A stretch of 64,000 nucleotides of DNA from Glebionis coronaria. Taxonomy: Eukaryota; Streptophyta; Magnoliopsida; Asterales; Asteraceae. Positions 20,947-34,186 of the stretch are shown piece by piece. The position numbers and the translations under genes are program-made. Under the pieces are notes generated by a model that saw only the letters and a list, made by a program, of their open reading frames with translations, ran no database searches and was not told where the DNA came from. Positions within the stretch are counted from its first letter, which is position 1, and each line of letters starts with the position of its first letter. The stretch is from the NCBI GenBank assembly GCA_025667525.1, contig CM046876.1:80703512-80767511 (forward strand). The letters run 5' to 3'.

Positions 20947-22581
20947 TGATCCTTTGTATTTCTAATCACGTCCGCGGTTGGAGCTTCGGTTGTGATTGTT
21001 AGGATAATTTTTGTCGTAGTAGTGGTTACTATCGTCTAGTCTGTTAGTTCCATGACTGTCATTCTCATGACTCTGATTCATGTAACCATTCAGCTGAGTG
21101 GCTGGCTGGTATCGGTCTTCACTCATATGACAGAACGACAACTGAATGACGTGTGACATGTAACTAAGAATTAGGGACAATGATTGATGGAAATCGTCTG
21201 ATGGTAAAGCATCTTCTCGTCCAATTGCTTTGCTCCAACGCCTTTGTCTTCATCTTGTAGGATCTCCAGGTTGTGAACAGCATCCGCATCTCGTAACGTC
21301 TCCGAACGTCAGCAGCATCAACCTTTAGCAACATCTCCAAGTTATGAGCGGCATCAACAATCTTGTAGAATATCAGCAATTAAAATTACGCCTAAGATGA
21401 TTCAGAATTGACTAGCGAATACTCGTGAAGTATTGCAAATGAAATACACATGGATTAAGGTACGTGTAATACACATGAAATACGGTACATGGAGCACACA
21501 TGGAATGCACATGAAATGATCGGTATGGGGTCGATCATTTGTCATGATTTTAAAGGAACTATAATCGGTTAAACGGTTAGAAAAAACCATCATGATAACC
21601 TGGCAATGCCAGTATATACCTCATTCTGGTTGCATAGAGAAACGTTAAAGTGTGGTTATACAAAGTTCAAGATGATTTGCCTGAAAGCGTGATCATTAAA
21701 AACCAACCATGACTATCATGAAAGCAGGATTTACTGGAATCTTTCAATGTCTAGCATGAGGGCATGATCGACATGATGAGAATATAATCAACATAAGGAG
21801 ACTTAAGACATACTTAACATGAAGATGAAATCAACATAAAAATCTTGGAATGAAATTAATCATGAAGGAGTATAAACATAATCAGCATGAAAATGAAGTT
21901 AACCATGGTAGCATGAAAACATACTTGACATAAAAACATAGTAACTTATGAGGGGACATGAAAACAAATTTATGCCAATAAATCATGAGAAAAATTTTAT
22001 GCATGAAAAATAGTGCATGAATGCATGATGTAGTTTATAAAAACTTTTTATATGTGCGAGGGGACGCCTATGGGTCGGTCCCAAAACAAAAGACATGGCA
22101 AGGGGACCCTATGTGTCGGTCCCAATGTTAAAAGTTTCGATAAAAGCACATGCGAATAAATAGGGCCACTCATGTACCAACCATTACTTAGTCATAATCC
22201 CTGCAACAATGATACATGAAACATAAATAAATGAAACTCATCTGTCAAAACTTATTAGAAAATTTTTATGTGACTAGTTATGAACTACTAAGGTTCAGTC
22301 CACATAGTCACAGTTCACGAGGAGCGGCATGCATGAAACCATGACACATAACTAAATATGAATGACAGTTGTCCATCTATATTAGTAAAACAATATCGAT
22401 GAAAAACATCAAGTTTAAAACCTCAAGATGCTGAAAACATCATGGTTAAAACAACAATGTGCTGAAAACATTAATTCGTGGAATAACAAGCGTTGTCTTT
22501 GGAAGCTCCTGGTGACGACCCACTAGTCACAGGTCGAGTTTTAGAGCCTACAGGTCGAAGCCTTGGCTCTGATACCATAAT
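20947..22581 (-). mobile_element. G-family internal segment 1 (leader and gag-like remnant)
   Basis: It reads leftwards from a primer site at 22565-22577 (TGGTATCAGAGCC on the minus strand). It matches 25384-26927 throughout and stops at almost the same internal point. On the minus strand, frames at 20962-21180 and 21164-21379 encode His/Asn/Arg-rich pieces that could be the tail of a degenerate Gag; the evidence is weak. A short duplicated block around 22059-22130 contains GGTCGGTCCCAA twice. RT and integrase are absent. Confidence 0.6.
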
Positions 22582-25383
22582 TGTAACACCCTATTTAGAT
22601 AAATGGAATGTCACGCGTGATTATGGCGTATCATCAAAGCATGCAAGATAATATGTAATGAAACATACATGACCATAGGGTAAACCAGAATCAAACATCG
22701 GTTCCCAAACATAAGCCCAAACATAATAAAGTAAATGGAATGAATAAAAGACTTAAACAAGCATAAGTATATGAAGGCAAAAGGAGAAGAAGTCTATGGC
22801 AGCTTCCATCCTATGCATGTCCTCCAAATGCTTGAGTCTGTCCTTGGGTACCTGCCGTTTTGGGACATGGAAAGGAAAGTAACGGCTGAGCATAACGCTT
22901 AGTGCACAGATATACAAGTAAAGCATAAATAATATATGCATAAAAGCATGAAACAGCGGAAGAAACTAAGTCATGGATAACCCGGTTATATCTTAGTAAA
23001 ACTAGTTTTATAGTTTAAAAAGCCTTATGTTTATCTTGTAAAAACTGTTTAACATATTTTACCATTAGCCAATATAGGTCATGAAAATCAACGTGCATGA
23101 ATACTTGGAGGGGTGACCTCATCATGTAAATTAGAGGGGCTGCCTCTAATTTAATATACTGGTTTTGGGTAGGAGGGATCAACTCCTTGTGAAGGATGCA
23201 AGGCACACACCACATTCACAGTGAGTAATCTGCTGAAAAACATGTAACTAGGATGCACCCATACGCCCCACGTGATAAATATAATAATATGGCCAAAAGC
23301 TGATGGGACGCCATGAGCAATCACTCTGCCGTGGGGAAGTCATAACACCAGTGCCTCTAGTGTTATGGTTATGGTACCTCCATAACTAGGTGAAACTGGT
23401 CATGCATGTATATGGCTTTAGGTATTCTAATTAAACATAAGCAATCAAACATATAAACTTATACTATGGGAAAACAGTTGGCTGCATACATGGAATCCTA
23501 ATAAGGAAAGAATGTCCATACTGAAAGGACGGGAATCCGTACCTTATGTCCAGTGAACAAAGAAGACGAACGGAAGAGAGTCCTACTTCGGTAACACTAA
23601 TGCTACATAAATACATACGTGTATAAGTATCTGATTACTGAATACGTAACTGGTTTTATATCATGTCCTAGCTCGTTTTATATGTTCATGTCATGTTTTA
23701 CTATTTTAAGCTTTATACTGTGTTTATCGTGTATTCTGTCTATTCTGATTAAGTATTGCTTGTATTTCATGTATTGTTATACTTGTTGTGAAATAATAAG
23801 TAACTTTCTAAAAATAGCAGGTTTCCAAAAATAGAAAGTTTCCAAAAATAGAAAGTTTCCAAAAAAATAGAAAGTTTCTAAAAGTAGAATTACTGCTTAA
23901 AATAGATAAGTTTCTAAAAATAGAAAGTTTCCATAAATAGATTAGCTGCCTTAATTAAATAAGTTTCTAAAAATAGAAAGTTTCCATAAATAGATATAAG
24001 CTGGTTAAATAAGCTAATTATATAAGCTTAAGTGTTTTCTGATTATTATTCTAAGTCATGTGATTATAAAGTATAGTTTATTAATTATTACTTGTAAATT
24101 AAATTTACTATAGGTTAAAAGTATTTAATTAAATATAACATGTTTTAATTAAATAAAGGTAAAATACTTAGGTTAAAACATGTATTATTAACTATTAATA
24201 ATATAACCTAAGTCATGTTAATTAATTAATTATAGTCATGGTTTTAAATAATTAATTAATTATAAAGTCTAATTAAATATAAATACTTAGGTTAAAATTC
24301 ATGAACTAGTAATTAAATTTATAACCTAAGTCATGTACATTAAATTAATCATGTCATGTTTTTATTAATTTAATTTAAGTCTAAAACATAAAAATCATAA
24401 ACCTTAAAAAAATGATTCATGAACCGGACCCGTGACTAAAAACCATGAATCGGACCCGTAACTATCATCATAACCCGAACCACGTCAGGTTTCCCCTTGG
24501 TTTTTCTGCTGCCGTGGGACCACCATCACCATACCGAGACCATATGGTCTCGGTGGTGTGAGATAAGCCAAGCCGAGTCCCCCTTAGGGCTCGGTTAGGC
24601 TTCAGCTACAACACAAACACCCCTAAACCCTTGATTTGATTTAACCCATGATTATTAACATGTTAAATACTTGTTTTAATTAGTTTAATTAAAAACATCA
24701 TGATTTTATGTGATTCAATAAATCAAAACATAAAAAGAAAAGGTTAAAAGTTATACCGATTACGTGAATCAAATAAGGATGAACACACACGAATTCTTGC
24801 AATAATTCCAAGATCACAATCAACCCGAACACCCCTTTATGGTGATTAAAAGTGGCGGCCAAAAAGGAGAAGGAAGAAGGAGGATTAGGGTTTCTTAGTT
24901 ATTCTAATCTTTGTAAATAATTAAACATGTTTTTCCTCTTTTTCCATGTTTAGTAAAAATAATGGGCTAGGCCCTTTTCTTTGCTTCTAGCCGTGGGTAA
25001 TGGGGCCCACATGGGGTAACCCGAATGTTTTCCATGTCTAATTAATAATTGTGTTCTCGTGTTCGTGTTTTACGTGTTTTAATTAGTTATCGATCGTGAC
25101 TTAATATATTTATTCGTGTTCGTAATAAATATATATACATACGTAATATTAGCTCGTGATTAATTTACGTTCATGATTTCATGTTCGTATGTTCGTGATT
25201 ATAATTATTATTGGAATAATTATCGTGTGTTCATACGTAATAAATACTTATCGTGTTATAACACGTACGTAATACTTGGAATTCTTGTTCGTGAAACGTA
25301 AACATGCTAAAAAAAAGAAAGTCCTAATCATGTACGTACTATCGTAAGGGTACTATTCATGGTAAAAGCATGCGAGTTTTACA
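22582..25383 (-). repeat. G-family LTR G1 (2.8 kb)
   Basis: On the minus strand it begins TGTAAAACTCGCATGC (25383) and ends GGGTGTTACA (22582), followed by the tRNA-Met type primer site. The terminal inverted repeat is TGTAA/TTACA. It is related along its length to G2 and, in the inverse orientation, to G0, but clearly diverged from both. The superfamily is not certain from the LTR alone; size and termini suit Ty3/gypsy. Confidence 0.8.
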
Positions 25384-26927
25384 TGACCCTTGTATTTCTG
25401 ATCACGTCCGTGGTCGGAGCTTCTGTTGCGATTGCTAGGATAGTTTCTGTCACAATAGTGGTTACTATCGCCTTGTCTGTCAGTTCCATGACGGTCATTC
25501 TCATGACTATGATTCATGTAACTATTCAGCTGAGTGGGCGGCTGGTACGAGTTCTCACTCATATGACTGAAACGACAACTGAATGACGTGTGACATGTAA
25601 CTAAGTATTAGGGACAATGATTGATGGAAATCGCCTGGTTGTGAAGCATCTTCTCGTCCGATCGCTTTGATCTAACGCCCTTGTCTTCGTCTTGTAAGAT
25701 CTCCAGGTTGTGAACAACATCAACATCTCGTAGCGTCTCTAAAATAATCAGCAGCATCAACTTTCGTAACATCTCCAAGTTATGAGCGGCATCAACAATC
25801 TTGTAGAGTATCCACAAGTGGAGTACACCTGAGATGATTTAGAATCGTCTTGCGAATACTCGTGGAGCATTGCAAGTAAAGTACACCTGGATTAAGGTAC
25901 TTGTAATACACATGGAATACGGTACATATAGTACACATGGAATGCACATGAAATGATCGGTATGGGGTCAATCATTTGTCATGCTTTTAACCGAAAAAAT
26001 GATTGGTTAAACCGTTAGAAAACCATCATGATAACCTGGCAATGCCAGCATATACATCATTATGGTTGCATAGAGAAACGCTAAAGTGTGGTTACACAAA
26101 ATTCAACGATGATTTTCCAGAAAGCATGATTAATGAAAACCAACCATGACTATCATGAAAGCATAAACAACAAACGAGACGTAAGACGTAATCAACATGA
26201 AGACGAAATCAACATGAAGAAACATGAAACAACTTAACATGAAGGAGTATACAACATAATCAGCATGAAAATGAAGTTAACCATGATATTATGAAAACAC
26301 ACTTGACATAAAGACATAGTAACTTATGAGGGGACATGAAAAAAAATTATGCCAATAAATCATGAGAAAAATTTTATGCATAAAAACAGTGCGTGAATGC
26401 ATGATGCAGTTTATAAAAACCTTTATATGCGTGAGGGTAAATGCCTATGGTCCGTTTACCCAAAACAAAAGACATGGTGAGGGGACGCCTATGGGTCGGT
26501 CCCAAAGTTAAAAGTTTCGATAAAAGCACATGCGACTAAATAGAACCAGTCCTGTACCAACCGTTACTTAGTCAAAAACCTGCGCCAATGATACATGGAA
26601 TAAATGAGTGAAACTCAGCTGTCAAAACTTAACAGAAATTTTTTTATGTGACCAATTATGAACTACTAGGGTTCAGTCCGCATCAGCCACAGTTCATAAG
26701 GAACATCATACATGAAACAATGATACATAACTAAGTATGGATGACGGTTTTTCATCTATATTAGTAAAACAATACCGATGAAAACATCATGGTTAAACAA
26801 CAAGGTGCTGAAACCATCAATACGTGAAATAACAAGCGTTGACTTAGGAAGCTTCTGGTTACTACCCACTAGTCACAGGTCGAGTTTTAGAGCCTACAGG
26901 TTGAAGCCTTGTCTTTGATACCCTAAT
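25384..26927 (-). mobile_element. G-family internal segment 2 (leader and gag-like remnant)
   Basis: Counterpart of 20947-22581, lying between LTR G2 (whose primer site, degenerate here, is at about 26911-26923) and LTR G1. It runs straight into the start of G1 without a polypurine tract: the minus-strand junction reads ...ACAAGGGTCA then TGTAAAAC. The His/Asn/Arg-rich frame at 25353-25562 reads across that junction into the LTR, so it is not a natural gene. No RT or integrase. Confidence 0.6.
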
Positions 26928-29900
26928 TGTAACACCCCATTTGATAAGTAGACCGTTACGCGTGATTATGGCATGTCATCAAAGCATGCAAGGTAATATG
27001 TAGTAAAACATACATGACCATAGGGAAAACCGAAATCAACATCGATTCCCAAACATCGGTTCCCAAACATAAGCCCAATACATAAATAAAGTGAATGAAC
27101 TAGGAAAGACTAGACAAGCATAAGTATATAGGCAAGAAGGAGAAGAAGTCTATGGCAGCTTCCATCCTATGCACTTATTCTAAATGCTCGAGTCCGTCCT
27201 TGTGTACCGGCCGTTTTGGGACATGGAAAGGAAAGTAACGGCTGAGCATAACGCTCAGTGCACGGATATATGACATAGCATGAATGGCTGAAACATAACA
27301 AAGACTAATAGCAGCGGAATAATATAATTTCTAAGAAATCTGGATTCATGTTCATAAAACAGGTTTTATAGTTTGAAAAGACCTAGGTTTCTATGAAAAT
27401 CTATTTTAATAAGCCAAATAACCCATATAGGTCATGAGGTTCCACCGTGCATGAATACTTGAAGGGGAGACCTTGTCATGCAATTAGAGAGGTTGCCTCT
27501 AATTAAATAGTATGGGTAGGAGGGATCAGCTCCTAGTGAAGGATGCAAGGCACACATCGCATTCACTCTGATAATTACGGATAAACATGTAACTAGGATG
27601 CACCCATACGCCCCACATGATAATATAATATAATGGCCAAAACTGAAAAGGGACGCCACGAGCAATCACTTCGCCATGGGGAAGTCATAACACTGGTGCC
27701 TCTAGTGTTATGGTTATGGTACCTCCATAACTAGGTGACACTGGTCATGCATGTATATGGCGTAGGCTCTTATTCTAACATAAGTATCAAACATATAAAA
27801 CAAATACTGGGAAAATAGTTGGCTGCAAACGGGGAATCCTAATAAGGAAAGTATGTCCATACTGAAAGGACGGGAAATCCGTACCTTATGTCCAGTGAAC
27901 GAAGAAGACGAACGGAAGGAAGTCCTACTTCGATCTCACTAATGCTACATAAATAGTATACGTGTATAAGTATTCTGATTACTGAGTACGTAATTGATTT
28001 TATATCGTGTCTTAGCTTGTTTTATATGTTCATGTCTTGTTTTATTGATTTTAAGGTTATATTGTGTTTATCATGTATCCTATGTATTCTGATTAAGTAT
28101 TACTTGTATTTCTTGTATTATTATACTTGTTGTGTAATAATAAGTAACTCTCTAAAAATAGCAGGTTTCCTAAAATAGAAAGCTTCCAAAATAGAAAGTT
28201 TCCAAAAATAGATTAACTTCATAAAATAGATCAGTTTCTAAAAATAAAAAGTTTCCATAATAGTAAGTTTCATGAAATAGAAAGTTTCCATATTTAAAAT
28301 TAAGCTGAATCAATAAGCTAATAATATAAGCTTATGTTTATCGATTAAATATCATAGGTCATGTAATTATAGTATAGTTTATTAATAATAACATGTTAAT
28401 TAAATAAACTATAGGTTATACGATTTAATTAAATATAAGCATGATTTAATTAAATTAAGGTGTATAAAATACTTAGGTTAAAACATGTATTAATATTATA
28501 TTAATATAACCTAAGTCATGATTATTAATTAATTACAATCCATGTTTTAATAATTAATTAATATTATAGTCTAAATTATATAAATAAATACTTAGGTTAA
28601 AACATGTATTATTTTCTAAATAATAATTAACCTAAGTCCATGATTAATTAAATTAATTACATGTCATGTTATTATTTAATTTAACTTTCTTGTAAAAAAA
28701 TAATATACTTGTAAAATGATTAATCTTGTAATAATAAATTAGCTTGTAAAACTTGAATAAAATCTGACTTGTAGAAAAGATTCCCGTGACCAAACCCGAA
28801 CCCGTGAAATACAATAAGTCGAGTCAAAAGCCAAACCAACAGCCAAACACCACAGCCCTACGGTTGTGGTTTCTGCCACTGACAGCAGGTGGTTGCCCCC
28901 GGCTTAACTGGGTTCCCACTGCCAGGCCAAACACCACCCTGTTGGGTTGGTGTTGCTGCTGATTATGCAAGCAGCCATTGGTAGTTGCCAATTTCCCCTG
29001 CTGCGTACCAATTTCCCACAGAGATTCATAGACTCTCGGTTCCCACTGCCTGACCAAACCTCTTGCTGGGGGTTGCCACCGATAGACCCAACCAAGCCAA
29101 CACCCATTAAGGGTTGCGACTGGTGACATGTTTTTACCACTGAGACCATGAACGGTCTCGGTTTGTAGGCCATTCGAATACAACAACACCAAATACGAAA
29201 CCCCCTTTTTAATTAACTTATTATTAACGGGTTCTAGATCTTATATCTTGGATTCGTGATCCATTAAACCAATAGAAGAAAAATAAAACGAGATCAAGAA
29301 TTATCCATTTGTTTTTGGGGTTTCAAGAAAATTAAACAAGATCTAAACCTGGTTTCTTGGATTCACGACCCACGAACTACTCTTGTTTCTTGTGCTGTGG
29401 AACACGGCGGCAGAAAAGGACACCAAAGGGAAAAAATGACGGCATGTAACTGTTTTTAGGGTTTTATGTGTGTTTGTCCAAAACTAAGTCCAAATATACT
29501 CCCCCCGCGTCTGTTTTGTTTTTAGTCGGTATAAACCTATTTGGGCCTTGAGCCCAAGTCTTTCTTCTTGTCCTCTCTTGTCTAAACGGCCCAAACAACA
29601 CCTCCTTATTTGTTTTTATATCGTGACTAATTTAGCATGCATGCGTGTTCATTTTTAAAAGTCGCGGATTATTTATTATATGTAATTCTTGTTTATCGTG
29701 ACATAATATATATAATACGTAGCTCACATGTTCCTGTTTTAATGTTCGTGATAATATAATCATGATTTTAATTATTATACTTAATAATTATCGTGTATCA
29801 ACACGTACGTAATAATTATCGTGTAATAACACGTACATAATAATTATCGTGCAATACCACGTTCGTAATTTTTGGATTCAATATTCGTGATACGTGTACG

Positions 29901-29979
29901 TGACATAATTAGTAAGTTTTAATAGGTTCGTATGTTTACGTATTGTACGGTTCATGGTAAAACTATGCGGGTTTTTACA
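26928..29979 (-). repeat. G-family LTR G2 (3.05 kb)
   Basis: On the minus strand it begins TGTAAAAACCCGC (29979) and ends GGGGTGTTACA (26928). It is about 250 bp longer than G1 and differs most at 28780-29170, which is richer in G and C. The two frames at 28824-29192 fall there and have no recognisable domain. Its outer edge abuts the truncated 5' LTR of element C at 29980. Confidence 0.8.
29780..29880. repeat. tandem palindromic repeat in LTR G2
   Basis: About three copies of a 32-bp unit built on TAATTATCGTG and its partner CACGTACGTAAT, each with internal dyad symmetry. LTR G1 holds a simpler version near 25220-25275. Confidence 0.7.
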
Positions 29980-30924
29980 GTATCGTAGTGTGAATTTTGC
30001 TTGTTAACTACTTGATGTGCTGTCTTGTGTAATGCTATTAATAAGGTTTAGCTTATAGCTTTAGTTCATAAGATTTTGATGTTTAAATGTTCATATTAGC
30101 ATTTACGCTAGTGCTTGGAATTAGGCATTTCATTGCTGATTTGAATTAGATTTAAATACCCTTTTATTGTTGAATTAGAAATTGTGATATCAATAACTAG
30201 TCTTTGGCGAAATAGAATTTAGAGTCATTTAGCAATTCCGAGTTTAGAATGAGTAAGTGTAGTTGCACTATAGAATGTAGGATTTAGATATGTTTGATAT
30301 ATTATTGATGTTTACAATTTAGAGTTATAAAATTTAGCTTGAAAATATTTTGGATATAGTCAGATGTTTAAAAACATTTTTCTGCTCTTATCTATAATTG
30401 CAAGTGGTTAAGTTTGAGTGATGTTCACATTTGGTCCCTGATTTTGTGTAGTATCATTATAGTAACCATCCTTTTCAGGATAGTTAGCTTTTTTTTTAAA
30501 TAGGTTAGTGTTTGATGATAGGTAGTTATAAGTTGTCCAATTTGTTAGATTTAACTATTCAGTAATTCGTTGGGCTATTGGGCCAGATCTGTTGGGCTTT
30601 TTGAATTTTAGTGTATAGTTTGTTATCAGTTAAACTGATAGAATTTTATTAAGTTTGATTTGTAAAGTTTTATAAATTTGTTTTAGTTTTATAAAATTTG
30701 AAATTTACATTTTAATATTTTGTGCATTTAAATGTAGTAATTGCAATATGTTTTAGAATAGTACGTATAAATTAGTATACTTTTACAATTTTACGTGTTT
30801 TATGTGCCAAGTAGCTTAAATACCAATCAACCTTTTAATACCAAAAATGATTAAGTCTTTGCTTGAAATTGTTAAATTAATTCGATTAGATACCGAGAAA
30901 AACGAACTAAGAAGCGAAATATTA
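29980..30924 (+). repeat. 5' LTR of element C, 5'-truncated
   Basis: Matches 48914-49860, the last 945 bp of C's 3' LTR, nearly base for base. The first 1385 bp or so are missing, cut by LTR G2. It ends ...GAAATATTA, followed by AA and the primer site. Confidence 0.88.
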
Positions 30925-30926
30925 AA

Positions 30927-30941
30927 TGCCTCCGCTGCCGG
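30927..30941 (+). promoter_or_regulatory. primer binding site of element C (mutated)
   Basis: TGCCTCCGCTGCCGG, two bases after the LTR, at the same spacing as in A, B and D, with two changes from TGGCGCCGCTGCCGG. Confidence 0.75.
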
Positions 30942-31792
30942 TTCTTTTCGTGAAGATTAACGGTTTCGAGTGAGACGTATTGGATTTTGGGATCCGTTCA
31001 CTTTGTGGACGTTATTTTTGATAAATCAAAAACATAAAAAATAAAAAATAAAAAAGATAAAAAAAATCAACAAAATCAATTCTTTTCCTAATGAATTGAA
31101 CCAAAAAAATAAAAAGTCCAAAAGTAATCTTTTTCCAAAAAGATTACACCATAAAAATATATTGTATATCTTGTTTTCAATCGTTTTTACGTACATATTA
31201 TATTTTCTTATAAAAATCAAATAAATACAAAAATATTTTTCATATATTATTATATGTAAATACATATACGTAGATACGAACAACCAAGTTACCTACTTCC
31301 ATAAGTATTGCATTACAATACACCGTTTGTGGCGGCGTTCCGGTGCCACTTACGTGTATCGATCGAATTTAATTAAGGCACAATAGATAAATACTTCGAT
31401 CTATTTAAACTTGAGAAAGAGGCTACTGTGTGGGGGCTATAAGGCGAGTGTATTTCACATTCTAAAGAAGCAGGCCCTTAAGTGCTACGCGTTGCCTCGT
31501 TTCTCCGCTTCCTTGTGGGTCTTTCAAAGGCGATAGTAGTGAGTGGTGTGCCACCAAAGTGGTAGTACGTAGTAATATATTACTTTCTTGTGGATATTAA
31601 TTATTGCACCTCGAGAGAGATAATATCTTCTCTCTCAGAAGTTAACCGAGAGCTCCTCTCTCACTCCTCGAGTTTACTTACACGTGTACTTGTACGCGTG
31701 TAACCATACCACCTTTGGTGTATTACATCCTTCCCCGAGGAAGTTTTTAAAACGTCATTCACTTGTATATACATTCGGCCACCTTGCTACAC
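30942..31792 (+). other. untranslated leader of element C
   Basis: Non-coding, AT-rich (31020-31280), sharing the GGATCCGTTC motif of the other leaders and a block around 31440-31510 with the leader of element A. It is about 850 bp, much longer than the 190-200 bp leaders of B and D. Confidence 0.65.
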
Positions 31793-32460
31793 ATGGATAC
31801 TCGTTCCATGTTGGAGATTTTGCAACAACGAACCGCCAATGCTAATTATTCGCCTTGTTCGAATTGTGGAGGTCCACATGATACTTATTTATGTGATAAA
31901 AACAATGGCTATTATGGGGAGGGATAGTCTTATAATGGAACCAAGGACCCCAATTTTCAACCTAACCTTCACATGGACTATACTTGTAATGATTATATGG
32001 GATATTTCGGTTTTTCCTCACACCCTTCACCATCATTTCAAGAACAAAACTTTAATGGGCCATCTCAAAACCTAGAATTTTGCAATCATGAGGGTTTTCA
32101 AAATGATGATAATTTTCAAGGCTATAATCAAGAAACCTTTCATAATCAAGGATTTTTAAATAATGAAGGTTTTCAAAATGATGATAATTTTCAAGGCTAT
32201 AATCAAGAAAGCTTTCATAATCAAGGATTTTCAAATAATGAAGGCTTTCAAAATGATGAAAATTTTAAATGCTATAATCAAGATATTTTCAAAATCAAGG
32301 ATTTTCACATTATTAGGGTTTTCAAAATGAAGGAAATTTTCAAGGTTATAATCATGAGAACTTTCATAATCAAGACTCTTTTCAATCCTATAATCCACTT
32401 AATTATGGAAATCCACCTCCACCCTATTCTTCGACTTATTCATGTGATTTTTGTGGAAAC
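31793..32460 (+). pseudogene. element C gag-like ORF, part 1 (before the insertion of D)
   Basis: Begins MDTRS, a variant of the MRTR start of Athila Gags, and soon has a knuckle CSNCGGPHDTYLC. The roughly 350-residue Gag core of A, B and D is missing, so this is a shortened Gag. A TAG stops the frame at about 31925, after which the same frame continues. Four tandem copies of a 25-residue Asn/Gln/Phe-rich unit follow (32090-32390). A one-base loss in the third copy (about 32285) shifts the frame. The last bases encode the start of a second knuckle, CDFCGNA, which is split by element D; the remaining residues resume at 43631. What the protein did is unknown. Confidence 0.7.
32090..32388 (+). 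repeat. 75-bp tandem coding repeat, four copies
   Basis: Copies start near 32090, 32165, 32240 and 32314. Each encodes a version of GFQNDDNFQGYNQESFHNQG. Periods are 75, 75 and 74 bases; the short one is the frameshift. The first two copies are nearly identical and the last two more diverged. Confidence 0.85.
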
Positions 32461-32465
32461 GCACC
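32461..32465 (+). repeat. target-site duplication of element D, left copy
   Basis: GCACC here and again at 43626-43630, directly outside the two LTRs of element D. A 5-bp duplication is normal for Ty3/gypsy integration. Confidence 0.9.
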
Positions 32466-34172
32466 TGATACAAGTATTTTCAATGGGGTTCAATTTAAAT
32501 TCTCGGTATCTTCTCGAATCGATCACGGTTCAAAGTGGAATAGTTGTTCTTGGTTACAAAAAAGGGGTTGGTTTTCTATTCTACTAAAAAGGTAAATGCG
32601 TAAAGTAAATAAAGATAAACTAAAAGCAATTAATAAGAATAAAACTTGAATTTAAATAAAACAGTTAACTACCTAAACTCAGAAAAAGTCACTGATTCGG
32701 AATGTTAAGGCTTGATTCGGAATATACTAAACAGAAAGCTTCATTCAGAACCTATGCTTCATTCGGAACATTTACCTTCATTCGGAACATTTGGACAAAA
32801 GCTTCATTCGGAACATTAACCTTCATTCGGAATATTTCTTCATCCGGAACTTCTAACTAAAAACCTTTCATTCGGAATAAAATGCTGATTCGGAAGACTT
32901 GTCCTTCATTCGGAACATTTAAGAGAAACCTTCATTCGGAATATATAAAAAGACAGATTCGAAACATTACTGATCCGGAATAAAACTGATCCGGAATACT
33001 AAGCTTGATTCGGAATACTTAATCAAAAATCCTTTATTCGGAACATTAAAAAAAAACTGATTCGGAACATTCAAAAATAACTGATTCGGAATATTTTCTT
33101 AAAACTTTGATTCGGAATATTAATACTCATCCGGAATATTGATTATTCCGGATGAACACTTTGATTCGGAATACTCAAAAGCAAAAGCTTCACTCGGAAT
33201 AAATTGCTGATTCGGAATAAAATGATGAAAAGCTTCGTTCGGAATATTTTAACTGATCCGGAATATTTAAAGAAAACTCTTCATTCGGAACATTAGCTGT
33301 TGATTCGAAATCTGGGTAGTGATGGAGACGAAGAAGAAGGAAAACAATAAAGCACGATTTTTACCAAAATCAACCATGTTTTTAACCAAAAATTTAACCA
33401 CAATAACTATTATTCATCTACTAATCATAAACATCAAACCAAAACACTAAAAACATAAAACCCACTTACTTTTAAAGATCAAACTCAACAAAATAAAACT
33501 TTAAGACTTTGAATCAAAAAGAAGAAGATGAACAAGATTAATGGAATGATGATATTAAATGATTAAGGTTTAAACATTCAAAGGGAAAGATTAAGACTAC
33601 AAAATTTGTGAAAACAAAATGAAAAATCACCAACACCTTAATGGTGTTGGTTATCTTACGAAACAAGAAAGAAAAATAAACTGGAATGAAAACTAGCTCA
33701 AAATGTGTGAAGGAAGGTCCTATTTATAGGTCTTCAAGTTGGTTGGTGAGTGGGCTTTCTCCCTTTCTTCTTGTCTTCTCGTCTTTTCAGAAAAGTTGAC
33801 GTTTTCGATTTCGATTCGGGATTTGTCGACGAATAAATTCAACTCGTCTTTTAATTTCTTCGTTTAATAGACTTGAGTTCTTCGACATATGTAAATTTTC
33901 CATCTTTGGTCCTTTTCTTCGATAATTCTTCAAATATGCCCATTGACTTCAAATCTTTTGCATCTCTTGGACAATAGACTTCGTCTTGAGTCTTTTTCTT
34001 CGATAAAACCCGTGCAATCCCATGTTTTCTTTAATATTTATCCGGTTGGCTCTGAAAACACAACAAACACACAAACCACGCATAATTCCAAACAAATGAC
34101 ATTAAATACGCGTTTTGGTCTTGTTTTAGCAAGAAATAAGTGGTAAAAGGATGGGTGTTTTCACACCTATCA
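32466..34172 (-). repeat. 3' LTR of element D (1707 bp)
   Basis: Minus-strand start TGATAGGTGTGAAAACACC at 34172, end ...CTTGTATCA at 32466. TATA box (TATAAATAG) at about 33720-33728. TTCGGAAT motif array (the inverse of TTCCGAAT) at about 32693-33312. The terminal hairpin is intact here. Confidence 0.92.
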
Positions 34173-34186
34173 AATCCCCTACACTT
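34173..34186 (-). promoter_or_regulatory. polypurine tract of element D
   Basis: The minus strand reads AAGTGTAGGGGATT immediately before the 3' LTR start, identical to element B. Confidence 0.82.

Noticed and set aside
28824..29192. Minus-strand ORFs of 89 and 122 codons
   Set aside because: They overlap in two frames in a GC-richer patch of LTR G2 and have no counterpart in G1 or G0.
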